Shown piece after piece: positions 1 to 8,249 of a stretch of DNA of 16,114 nt. Numbering within the stretch: the stretch's first letter is position 1; each line of letters opens with the position of its first letter. Position numbers and translations under genes: made by a program. Source of the stretch: Eutypella sp. D-1 (lineage: Eukaryota; Ascomycota; Sordariomycetes; Xylariales; Diatrypaceae); assembly GCA_023313575.1 (NCBI GenBank), contig JAJTTP010000058.1, positions 1 to 16,114 on the forward strand, written 5' to 3'. The notes under the pieces were generated by a model. It was not told where the DNA came from. It made no database searches and was given only the letters and a program-made list of their open reading frames with translations.

Positions 1-574
1 AATTAACCGCCTCCGTAATAAGGCACCGCGTAAATATTTAACCACAACTGCTAAACGAAATGCTAAATTAATCAGAAGAGTCCTCTAAAAATAAGAATGA
101 AAAATTGAATAAATAGCCACACATCTGACTTAGATAAGTTTATGACTATTTATTATTATATAGATTAAATGAAAAGATAAAAAAGTCATCTAATTGGATT
201 TTTAATCAGAAACGTATTTAAACCTTAATTACTGACAAAAATATCGGTTTCCCGACTTCTTAGAGTACACCTTACAATAACACCTATTAATAATTACACT
301 AATAGTTAATTACTGAAGAACCGTCTACTCGTTGCTCTTTTACACTTAAGGTGAATATACAAGAATATATTTGTATTTATGTCTTCTCTCTTGTAAATCT
401 TACACCCTAGAGGTGACTTAGATCCGCGATAACCCATTATCTTTTCAGATATACTTAGTGTTATTACCGTACCTGAGTAATTAATTCAGCCGCCTTGACC
501 TTTTGCTTCAAGGGTTGGTAACTAAGTCTTTTGGGTTTCCCCGGAATTTGATTCTTTATACACAATAAAGATTG
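1..574 (-). other. group I intron 7 of rnl (partial), no HEG in view
   Basis: A complete group I core is readable on the minus strand. The P4 side with the GGGGAAACCC motif lies at 531-545, the Q-like segment at about 415-436, the R strand (CAACGAGTAGACGG) at 321-336 and the S strand (AAGGTGTACTCT) at 262-273. P7 pairs GAGTA with TACTC. The same core type recurs in the introns at 6312-6535 and 14062-14360. The 5' splice site is near 575-600, after an exon matching LSU about 2395. The 3' splice site is not in the window. Positions 90-240 hold AT-rich sequence in which I see nothing else. Confidence 0.75.
2..88 (+). CDS. possible 3' end of an unidentified basic protein
   Basis: An open frame enters from the left edge and runs 28 codons to TAA at 86-88. 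The peptide is very basic (Arg and Lys at about 10 positions) and uses CGC, CGT and CGA arginine codons, unlike the AGA-rich endonuclease genes here. That composition would suit a ribosomal-protein tail. However, the stretch should still be minus-strand rnl intron, because the 3' exon after intron 7 has not appeared, and the minus strand is also open here (from about 82 down). It could be chance. I do not recognise it. Confidence 0.2.
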   Translation: MNRLRNKAPRKYLTTTAKRNAKLIRRVL

Positions 575-696
575 CCAAAATCTATGTATTATGTGTCTTG
601 TGATCCTATGCCCCGCTTACGCGACTGTAAGACTTGTTGGTGGTCAAACAGTAAGGCAAGATTAAGCCATTAAACTTGATGAGTATTATACATAAA

Positions 697-715
697 CCAC
701 CGCGTCACGCGGTGG
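697..715. repeat. perfect GC palindrome in rnl
   Basis: CCACCGCG-TCA-CGCGGTGG forms an 8-bp perfect GC stem in an AT-rich surround. It is a typical fungal mitochondrial GC cluster, placed between LSU segments matching about 2290 and 2305. Confidence 0.8.
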
Positions 716-868
716 ATAATAAAATATTAGAACAATTCATAATATTTTAACTACGACTATTTTCACTATAATCAAAATCCTACCTGGTGTAAAAAATTGC
801 TCCTCATGAAAGTTTTGTAAATCCATACTAATTTAGTATTTAGATACAAATAAGCAATATGATAATTA

Positions 869-904
869 GACACGGCGGCTAACGAAGTTAGAGCTCGCCA
901 TGTC
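869..904. repeat. GC-rich hairpin in rnl expansion
   Basis: GACA-C-GGCG pairs with CGCC-A-TGTC, and the inner CTAAC pairs with GTTAG around a GAA loop. The result is a nearly perfect 16-bp hairpin with one mismatch, inside the helix-79 expansion of the LSU exon. Confidence 0.7.
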
Positions 905-1000
905 TAGGCTTGTACATCTATACATAAATAAGATAGAATATAGCATTGCTATCTACTATTACAAACAAATAATTATATTAAAATTATATTTAGTGATACA

Positions 1001-1056
1001 CTCGTAATTATAATTATTGTACGTTAGGTGAGCTAACGTGTAATAATAATTATAAA
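1001..1056. repeat. long hairpin in rnl expansion
   Basis: ACGTTAG (1021-1027) pairs perfectly with CTAACGT (1033-1039). The flanking AT-rich arms (TAATTATAATTATT and AATAATAATTATA) extend the stem to roughly 20 bp. It lies at the base of the expanded helix-79 region. Confidence 0.65.
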
Positions 1057-1103
1057 GAACAACGAACATAAAACATAATTGGACACTCCCATTTACTCTT
1101 TGT

Positions 1104-1117
1104 GGGGCCTGTGCCCC
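1104..1117. repeat. GGGGC/GCCCC hairpin
   Basis: A short GC stem, GGGGC-CTGT-GCCCC, sits where E. coli LSU has the GGGGCGGTCTCC strand. It may be native rRNA helix or a small GC-cluster insertion. Confidence 0.5.
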
Positions 1118-1562
1118 GCATAACAACACTAATTAACTAAAGGATCATAAATAATCTCTTATCTATTCCCCTGAGAGTACATTATCCCTTCAATTGCTAA
1201 AAAGAGTAATTAAATTAGTATAATTATCCAATATATTAACCAGATAATACTTAACACTATTTGAATTATTTACACTAATTAATAATACCTTACTCTCTAC
1301 AAGAACTAACTTCCCTAAAGAAGATCTAGCTCTCGTTATAGTGTTCGACTGTACATTTGGACAGACATCTCAGTCTAACCCCGGCGATCCAGTCCGTAGC
1401 GGCATCTACAACTACCGACGGTCTTGAATAAGGTATTATTCTTTAACCGTAACGCCAATTATTTTAAAGTCAAAAAAAACTCTTCAGTTGTAACCTTGTA
1501 TGAGTTTTCCTTCTTAATATATATTCCTAATAAATATTTACAACTACACCCCCAAACAATAA

Positions 1563-2757
1563 TTACCTACAAAAGACAGAAATCTTTTTTATAGTATAAT
1601 TATTGAGTGTGACTTCTTTGGAGCTAGTACGCTCTATTGATCTACTTAATGTACTATAATGTACACCAACTATTTCTGAAGCTTCTTTTAAACTTTTAAC
1701 TAAAAACTCTTCTTTATTCTCAGCTAAGATAAGATAGACTACCTCATTAACTAGAGGTAATTCTGTAGGAGCAGATAATAATTTAGCATATTCATCAGAA
1801 GTTAAAACAGGGACTAATTCCCCTTTAAACGTAGATAAACGAAAATCATTCATCCTTAGAGAAAGCTTTATAAGCAACTCTCTAATTAAGCTATTTTTAT
1901 GAGCCCCTTTATAAAGAGTTTCACAAATGATCTTAAAATCTGCAAAATCTAAACCTTTCTTAGACAAGAAAGTAAAATTACTTAAAAATGGAATAAGGTA
2001 ATTACGTAATAAAAGTATATTATGAATTTCCAAACAAACGGTTGGTTTTGAGTTACCTTTAGCTTTGAACTCAAAAATCCCAACACCTGATGAATTTGCT
2101 AATTTTCAAAGTGAAAACCTATCAAATCCTAAATTATTTATAAAAAATAATTTAATTGACTCTAAAATAGGTTTTTGAGAGGCAGTAAATAATAATTGAA
2201 AACAAGGTCTCAAACGTGAACCCCTAGTCATGCTAAATGATCCCTCTCCTTCTATTAAACCTAAAAGTCAATACCCTGTTATGTTTATTTTATGATTTAA
2301 AGGCATAGCAAAATCTACACGACCTCTGTTTAAACCTTCTTTAAGTTTAAGTAATTTTTTAATTAGATCCTCACTAATTGTTCCCCTACGATTAAAATAA
2401 AGCAAAAAAGCTTCTTTGAAATCTATAAAATCCAAGATTTTCACTCCATTTAATGGAAAACCATCAAATAATTTTATAAGTTCACTAAGCTCCTTTTCAC
2501 TTCCTATAACAAAACTACAAGAATTCCTACTATTATTAGCATAAACATTTCCCATTTTTGTGCGAAGCTGTCTTTTTTATAGATAGGGCGGAGCCCACTA
2601 AAAGATCAAAATCATCTATATGCAAATGTATTTCAAATTCAAATTGAAAGCTAATAATTCTACCATCACGGTACCTAGGCTTAATTTTAAAGCAACCTTC
2701 AGCTTCTGTAAATCCCACAAATCATTCAATAAATTGCTCGTATTTTAATTTTTTCAT
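1563..2757 (-). pseudogene. LAGLIDADG homing endonuclease, frameshifted by GC insert
   Basis: This is a double-motif LAGLIDADG endonuclease that would cut an intronless rnl to drive intron homing. It starts at ATG 2757. The first motif is WFVGFTEAEGCF (TGA read as Trp), the second WLLGLIEGEGSF near 2265-2230, and both catalytic acids are present. The C-terminus has a modular helix-turn-helix-like tail (about 1563-1720). The frame breaks at about 2555-2600: the first part stops at 2536, and the second continues in another frame to TAA at 1563. Compared with the intact paralogue at 4969-3641, about 46 nt with GC-rich halves (GGGCTCCGCCC and GCTTCGC) replace some 10 codons just before the GNVY residues. 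It is therefore probably inactive unless read by frameshifting. Confidence 0.8.
2555..2602. repeat. GC-cluster insert in HEG
   Basis: A short GC-rich segment carries GTGCGAAGCTG at one end and GGGCGGAGCCC at the other, separated by TCTTTTTTATAGATA. The GTGCGAAGC end recurs at 5706-5716, 7962-7975 and 10193-10206 (GCGGAGC variant). It coincides with the frameshift in the surrounding endonuclease gene. Confidence 0.6.
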
Positions 2758-3054
2758 GTGTTCTATTTCTTATATTAGTAGTTAAAAAAGTTTAGAGTTA
2801 GTAAAAGCTCTAGTATGTATTATATACAGCTAATTAAAAGGAAAGGGTTGAACATTCATCATGATCCTTAAAGGATAAGTAAATATGCACACTATAAATT
2901 AAACTTTATAGATGAAAAATTACAATAAAAATATTCAAATGTTTGCTTCTAATAGTTTGCCTATAATTCATTCATTAGTAAATATCTCATAGTTCTTGAA
3001 TTTTGTTATAAAAAGAAAAACTTTAAAGTTGGATTCTAACCAACACAGCTCATT

Positions 3055-3370
3055 AAAAATTAATCATAAACTGTCTCCCAGCAATTTTTCCTTTCTAAGG
3101 TCACTTTTCACCCCCGTAGGTTAAAAAAAAGAGGCCAAAATAAATATCCAACATCGCACAGACACCGATGTTTGGATATTTATTTTGGCTTTTTTTATAG
3201 TTGAAGATGGGTTAATTAACCCAAACAATACGATCCCCAAATAAAGGTATTACATTTGTATCTTATCAATTACCTTATTTACTAAAATTTGTCCCCAACC
3301 ATACCTAATAATTAGTAACAGTAAAGCTGCATAGGGTCTTCTCGTCTAACTAGAGGTAAACAGTATCTTC
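3055..3370 (-). rRNA. rnl: LSU rRNA exon (E. coli about 2029-2200)
   Basis: Reading the minus strand from 3370, GAAGATACTGTTTACC followed by GACGAGAAGACCCTATG and CTTTACTGTTACTA matches E. coli 2029-2090, including the A2058-equivalent region at the peptidyl-transferase entrance. The L1-stalk part is shortened and carries a long artificial-looking hairpin (3122-3197). The 3' end around 3055-3080 (GGGAGACAGTTTATG) matches about 2195-2200; that boundary is approximate. Confidence 0.85.
3122..3197. repeat. A/T-tract palindrome in LSU exon
   Basis: Bases 3134-3156 pair with 3166-3189 in a 23-bp stem with a single bulge and a 9-nt loop. The stem is flanked by A8 on one side and T7 on the other. 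The layout (A-tract, long stem, T-tract, GC-rich neighbour CACCCCCGTAGG) matches the elements at 5599-5757 and 11405-11510. It sits in the variable L1-stalk region, where rRNA may tolerate it. Confidence 0.75.
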
Positions 3371-3640
3371 CAGTTCTGATTAAATAGAGGTTAACATACC
3401 ACTGTGCGATGGCTATCTATAAATATAATATAGATACTCCTTCCCTCTTACAAAATAGCAAATTTCGTTTCAGAACCCGACTATACATTTGGACAGACAT
3501 TTCAGCCTAACCCCGGTGATCTAGTCTGTAGCGGCATTCACAACTGCCGACGGTCTTTAATCAGGATATTATTGACCGTTGTCACCTTATTTTTCTATGA
3601 ATTATAAAACTGTTCGATTATAACCTTTCATCAGTTTTAT

Positions 3641-4969
3641 TTACTTTTTATTTTTATAAAATACAGCTACTCTTTTAACTGTATTTCCTTTGATTGCTGC
3701 TGCATTATTATAAGCAACATCTAATGCTTTACTTAACGTTTTAATATTTACACCTGCCATTTCAGCTGCCTCGAATAAAGTTTGTGTTAAAACCACCTCC
3801 TTATTTGGCTTAATTACTTCATATACACTACTTGAATGTTGATGGATAATTTTCCCAGTTGCTAAATCTCTTTGTCTACCATCACTTAGATGTTCTATCA
3901 AGGGAGGCGCGGACACTAAAGTATCCATTTCTGAATCGCTCAATGCTTCTACTTGCTCTGTATTTGTAGATAATCTGTAATTATTCATGGTTAAAGACAA
4001 TTTTAAAATCAAAGATTTTATCTCATTATTTTTATGAGCACCTGTGTAGAGCAACCTGCACATTAATTTAAAATCCTTAAAATCTTTTCCTTTTTTAGTA
4101 ATAAATTGCATCTCATCTAAATACGGAACTAAATAGTTATTCAGAATATGTATATTTTTAATAAGAATTAAGACACTAGCTTTACTATTGTTTCTAGCTT
4201 TTTGAGGTGTTATTGATATAGCCGATGAATAATTTAGTTTAAACATAGAATAAGAATCAAAACCTAAATTATTCATTAAGAATTCTTTTATCTTTTCCAA
4301 AATAGGTAACTGTCTTTCTGTTAAAACTAAACCAAACACAGCCACAAAATCTTTTCTCCATAGATGGAAAGACCCTTCACCTTCGATAAATCCTAATAAT
4401 CAACTTTTAGTTACCCTAATTTTATGTTCGGTAAGCATATTAAAATCTAAACGTTTTGTATTCATTCCTCCTTTTAACTCTAATATTCTTTTTTTTAACC
4501 CCTCTGTTAAACCCTCTTCTCTATTAAAATATAAATTAAAGGCTTTTTTAAAGTCAAGGTAATCTAAATATTTACTAGTGTTAAGGTTATGCATATCGAA
4601 AATAGAAATTACTACACTTAACTCCTCTTCTTTAGTAACAACAAATTTACATTCATCTTTGGCAATTCTAACTATTCCAATATTTAATTTATTCTGAATA
4701 TAGTTTAAAGCCTCCAAATCATCTAAATGTAGTCCAATTACGAACATAAAAGTAAATCTATTAATATTACCTTTACTATCCTGTTTAGGAACTATGTTAA
4801 AGCTAGATTCTGCATCTGAAAATCCCACAAACCATGAATAAAAATCCAAGGAATTTTTATTAGAAACACCTGTAACTGCTAACTCTCGAACCTCCGAGTA
4901 AAACCTAAAAGAGCCAATCCTTAACGAAAGGATTTTTGTACAATATTTATTTTTTATCTTCATCATCAT
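3641..4969 (-). CDS. LAGLIDADG homing endonuclease, intact
   Basis: A 442-residue double-motif LAGLIDADG protein, read with TGA as Trp (residue 190, which standard-code translation would take as a stop). Motif 1 is WFVGFSDAESSF (46-57): the catalytic Glu54 is present, but the usual Gly after it is Ser. Motif 2 is WLLGFIEGEGSF (190-201) with Glu198. A C-terminal modular DNA-binding segment (about 360-435, with LFEAAEMAGV resembling a NUMOD helix-turn-helix) follows. This length and layout are usual for large fungal mitochondrial HEGs. The gene lies inside intron 5, just upstream of the ribozyme R/S block. Its expected role is to cut intronless rnl near position 2028, with possible maturase help. 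The start at 4969 (MMM) is the first in-frame ATG; a later start is possible. It is the best-preserved paralogue of the broken genes at 2757 and 11849. Confidence 0.9.
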
Positions 4970-5598
4970 TTTTTTATATATATAAATAGGCGCTACTTCT
5001 TTTACGAGCTAGTACCACTCGACCAAGTTTTGTGTCGGACTCGATAATCCCTAGGGATATTAGATCAGCTAACCGTAAGTTAAATACTATTAACGTACAA
5101 CAGTCTTTATAACCTTTAAATTAACACATAGGCTAACTTGTTAACAACAATCTAATTCCCGATCGAATTAAAGACCTCCTTTAGCTAACATATCTAAAAT
5201 AAGATCCTTCTATAATTACACATTTGAGTTAACTACCATTCCTCCTTGCGGGCCAGGTTTTTACTACCAGTTGAGACCTCACTATCTTCTTCAGATAACT
5301 TATAGAATCTACCCAATTAATAGTAGTATATTACTCTCTACGGCGAAGTATAAATGCAGGTTCCGTAACGCACCCTGCAATACCTATTCCTCTATTAAAA
5401 TTCGAAGTTTAATATATCTGCGGATCCCGGAGGGATAAAGATTTCTTGTCTATTTCTTTTTTTTGAGGTCGTATGCGTTTATTCCCCTCTTCATATTCAC
5501 CAGTAAATTTACGTTATATCTTACTTCCTATTTGCATAATTTCTACATAAATATGGTGTATAAAATACATACAAGAGAGATATTTTTAGTTTTAATAA

Positions 5599-5757
5599 CC
5601 TCCGTTCCCCTAGGGAGGGGGCCCCCATCCCCGATGGGGATACGGAGTTAAAAAAAAAATCCAAAATAAAATCTAAATTTAATACACCATATTTGATATA
5701 TATCTATGCGAAGCGGATTTTAGGTTTTGATTTTTTTTTAACCGAAGGTCGCGAAAA
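5599..5757. mobile_element. double-hairpin palindromic element, copy 1
   Basis: A GC-rich hairpin (CTCCGT...ACGGAG with inner CCCC/GGGG stems, 5600-5647) is followed by A10, an imperfect AT stem (AATCCAAAATAAAATC pairing with the GATTTTAGGTTTTGATT side), a T9 tract and the terminal CCGAAGGTCGCGAAAA. A GCGAAGCGG motif lies in the second arm. The A-tract/AATCCAAA start and the AGGTCGCGAAA end are shared with 11405-11510, which marks a dispersed element family. It lies in the intron 5 interior. Confidence 0.65.
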
Positions 5758-6151
5758 CTAATAGTTAATTTAGCTAATGAATACCTGGAGGCCAATTACG
5801 TTCACTCGCTTATCAGATATGACTGCTATAGTATAACTTCCAAACTTTACATTATAGCTCTAGCATATTTTACATAGGTTAAAATAAAGGTGTTACTATA
5901 ATTAGTTTCCCTTTTATACTAGAGGTATCTAGTATATTTGTTTTGTATTAGTTAATTATCCATTTATAATTAACCTCTACTTATATAATAATTAAGCCTC
6001 ATAGACTGCAAATAATAGTTTCATATTATTAAACTAGTCATACAAAGTATGGTTTACATGGATTTTTCAGTAAATCCGAATAAAAAGTAAGTTCATAGAG
6101 TAAGACTTTCACTTACGCAGCGGGATTACAATACTATAATCACACATAAGC

Positions 6152-6214
6152 ACTGCTATGCCAATTTCACTGAGTCAATCATAGAGACAGCTGTTGTATC
6201 GTTACATCATTCCG
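6152..6214 (-). rRNA. rnl: LSU rRNA mini-exon (E. coli about 1972-2028)
   Basis: The minus strand reads GGAATGATGTAACG...CAGCTGTCTC then GACTCAGTGAAATTGG and CATAGCAGT. This matches E. coli GTAATGATGG..GGCTGTCTC..GACTCAGTGAAATTGAACTCGCTGT. The exon is only 63 nt, between a 4.1-kb and a 2.8-kb intron. Confidence 0.9.
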
Positions 6215-6611
6215 TCACAACTTCAACCCTAATATTATTATTTTAGGTCCAGGATGTTGTGATTATACATTAAGCCTAGCACATTATTTAGCTAAGCGCC
6301 GGTCTCCCGGTGACTAGAGCACACCTTACAGTATAATATAATACCGAAGAAGCTTCTGCTCGTTGCTCTTTTACAGTGCTACTTTAACACTGACTTAGAT
6401 CCGCGATCACCCGTTCCTATTTATAGAATCTACTGAGTTATTACTTTACACCAGGGATTAGCTGGTCCACCGATATATTTTCATATTAAGCTTAGTATCA
6501 GTAGTTTTAGGGTTTCCCCGGAGTTTGCTCCTTTATTGCACGAGACATCAATTTCCTAAGTTGATATCCTTAATTCTAAATAAATATAATTATTAATTTT
6601 AATTTTCCAAT

Positions 6612-7280
6612 TTAATTATTTTTATAAGTAATTAAATATTTTCCTTCAAATAATTTTCCACTTTCAGCATAAACCTTAATAGTTTGACCTGTTGTACGTA
6701 TATCAGGAGCCAAAGACGCAGCTGCCTGTCTTAAAGATGAATATTCACTTACCGACCCCGTTTCTACATTTCTTACAGATACAAATATACTTTTATCTTT
6801 AATGTGAAAAGTGTCTTCGTTAGCTCATTGAACTATAAACCCTTTATATGGTTTACCTGTTCCTACATATTTGTATAAAGTCGATTTGTTAAATGTACTG
6901 TCAATACTCTTTAAAAAGTCCAGACAACTCTTAATACTATCAAAAGTTTTAATATTATCACGATCACTCTCTGTAATCAGAGTAATATGTCTCCCCTTTT
7001 TTGAGGTCTCTTTAAGAGCTCTTCTATCTTCTTCTAACATTACAAATACTTCAGCCTCTGCCATATTACTTCTTTCTACATCCTTTATTAAATAATCAGT
7101 AAAAATATATTTATTCAGATAAGCCTCTCCTTTTGTATTACAACGACTAAAGATACTATGATGTATTCCTAAATTAAAGATAAAATCTTCTTGTTTATCA
7201 GAAGAATATATTAATAGAGCTAAATCTTTAGTATACATAAACAGAGCTTGCAAGCTCAGAGATTGAGATACTATATCATT
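6612..7280 (-). pseudogene. C-terminal fragment of outer GIY-YIG gene
   Basis: The frame AAT GAT ATA GTA begins at 7280 and runs through ALFMYTKD and LGIHHSIFSRC to TAA at 6614-6612, with TGA as Trp near 6826. It matches the tail typical of the first GIY-YIG class, not of the inner GIY-YIG gene just upstream. An internal ATG at 7229 exists, but there is no catalytic domain, so it is unlikely to act alone. Confidence 0.75.
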
Positions 7281-7304
7281 TAGTTATTATCCTTATAACT
7301 CCAT

Positions 7305-7982
7305 TTACAGATCACTTCGTTTTACTTGAAACCTTTTTTTTAAAACGAAAGGATTAGATTTTTTTAGCCCCTTACTTAAAGCAGCTGCGCTACAACCTAT
7401 GGCCTCCGCAGCTTTAGCCATTGAAAAGTAATTAGACCGCTCTTCAGTCTGCAAATCTAAAACCTCAAGGGATATTCCCTTGGATTTACTCATATTCAAT
7501 TTAGATTCCTCTGAATGCTTTTGACCAAACCACGGGTGGCTCTCACCAAATAAACCATACATTTGGTTATTTTCTCCGTCATATCTCCCCACTAAAGACG
7601 CTCTTATTCTTTCCTTAGTATCTACTGAGTGTCTATAACCTAATGAAGACCCGGCTACTTGTAAGATATTATATTCAGGTTTAAGAAGATTTAGATAGTA
7701 ATTTTCTCTATCTATAACATCAGATTTATTACAGTACTCAAGGATCTCTAATTTAAAGTGCGAATGCCCGTATTTCAGAATTGCTGCATATATCTTGCTT
7801 TGACCTAACTTTATTTTACTTCTCATTAAATCTAAGGAATAATAATGTTTCAATCTATTTTTTAAATCCACACCAGATCCTACATATGATTTACCATTAT
7901 CCTTATTTGTTCAAAGATATATACCAGATTTTCCTTTATTCTCATTTAAGATTTGTGTTTTTTGTGCGAAGCGGTTCCCCAT
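7305..7982 (-). CDS. inner GIY-YIG homing endonuclease
   Basis: A 225-residue GIY-YIG endonuclease from ATG 7982, with TGA as Trp24. GIY is at 20-22, SYVG at 32-35 and the catalytic Arg43 lies in VDLKNR. The catalytic Glu93 lies in DRENYYL, and the Asn-rich YNIL motif follows. NUMOD3-type zinc-free modules (YRHS..TKERI, FGQKHSEESK) lie at about 120-170. A C-terminal helix-turn-helix-like module (MAKAAEAIGCSAAALSKGL) follows, and the gene stops at 7305. The length is typical for this class. All catalytic positions are intact, so it may be active. It interrupts an older GIY-YIG gene of a different class. Its first codons cross the GC cluster at 7962-7975, which may have supplied the start. Confidence 0.85.
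7958..7981. repeat. GCGAAGCGG GC cluster
   Basis: GTGCGAAGCGGTTCCCC follows a T6 tract. It matches the GC cluster ends at 2558-2568, 5706-5715 and 10193-10206. It lies at the 5' end of the inner GIY-YIG gene and forms its first codons. Confidence 0.6.
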
Positions 7983-8013
7983 CTAAGTAAGTCGCCACTG
8001 GTAAGATATCATT

Positions 8014-8247
8014 AACTACCTTTAATGTATTAAGATTGAATTTACTATGAAGTAAGAAATACTGTTCTAAACAAAATTCTAATCCTTCATAATATTCTTC
8101 ATTAAAGGTTATAACATCTAAAGTAAAAGCTTTTAAACCCTCCTCTTTTAAAAGAGGTAAAAATTTTCCGACACTTGCATGAGTACCTTTAAAGTAACCT
8201 ATTAATCTCCTAGCTAATTGACGAGATGATCCTACATACAATTTTTT
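8014..8247 (-). pseudogene. middle fragment of outer GIY-YIG gene
   Basis: The fragment starts KKLYVGSSRQLARRL, so the YIG half-motif and the catalytic Arg are here while the GIY half lies 933 nt upstream. It continues with the conserved GLEFCLEQYFLL (catalytic Glu) and FNLNTLKVVNDI. There is no ATG at its start, and a TAA at 8257-8259 separates it from the upstream frame. The reading frame then runs on into the insert and stops at 7942. Confidence 0.8.
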
Positions 8248-8249
8248 AC

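Larger units (their letters stand above)
575..1145 (-). rRNA. rnl: LSU rRNA exon, domain V (E. coli about 2210-2395)
   Basis: Minus-strand motifs place this block in LSU domain V. Around 1085-1120 a GGGGC...AAAGAGTAA segment matches the helix-79 region. Around 780-815 GAGGAGCAA...AGGTAGGA matches the strand after it. Around 590-675 an AATGGCTTAATC...GCGTAAGCGGGGCATAGGATC series matches E. coli about 2305-2395. Between the two halves of the helix-79 region about 250 nt of AT-rich and palindromic sequence is inserted, so this mitochondrial LSU is expanded there. Splice boundaries are approximate. Confidence 0.75.
1146..3050 (-). other. group I intron 6 of rnl with broken LAGLIDADG HEG
   Basis: The intron separates LSU segments matching about 2200 and about 2210. 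R and S elements with P7 lie at 1345-1440. That 80-nt block is nearly identical to 3475-3560 in intron 5, with about a dozen transitions. The HEG lies 5' of this block, as in intron 5. The stretch 2760-3050 (5' end of the intron) is AT-rich, and I see nothing coding in it. The stretch 1146-1340 is the presumed P9 and 3' end. Boundaries are approximate. Confidence 0.7.
3371..6151 (-). other. group I intron 5 of rnl
   Basis: The 5' exon ends in GCAGT (6156-6152). The intron contains GCTGC (plus 6117-6121), which pairs with it and places the splice-site U opposite G, as expected for P1. The 3' exon resumes exactly with GAAGATACTG after an intron-terminal G. The insertion is therefore after the E. 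coli U2028 equivalent, and the intron is 2781 nt. R, S and P7 elements lie at 3475-3560, next to the 3' side of the HEG. The stretch 4975-6100 carries no gene. It holds AT-rich intron sequence, a GC/AT palindromic element (5599-5757) and several short GC clusters (for example 5416-5432), and I could not assign a second core there. Confidence 0.8.
7281..8013 (-). mobile_element. 733-nt GIY-YIG HEG insertion
   Basis: The segment is bracketed by direct repeats AATGATAT at 8006-8013 and 7273-7280, both in codon phase with the outer gene's two halves (AAT GAT AT.). Its length is 1 mod 3, exactly the frame difference between the halves. Removing it with one repeat copy joins VVNDI to VSQSL in frame. 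It contains one GIY-YIG gene and no ribozyme core, so it looks like HEG-only invasion. Confidence 0.7.

Noticed and set aside
5463..5651. Plus-strand open frames at 5463-5651, 6871-7095, 7781-7990, 9687-9884, 13522-13710 and 14273-14509
   Set aside because: They run antisense to intron cores, HEGs or rRNA, contain no recognisable domain, and one runs across the GC palindrome.
4975..6150. Apparent LSU domain V similarities (GTAAGTGAAAGTC, ACGGAGGTTATT, CTAGGGATTA)
   Set aside because: The true LSU 2029-2100 sequence is at 3370-3160, and 2225-2395 is at 1120-590, so these short matches in intron 5 are coincidental.
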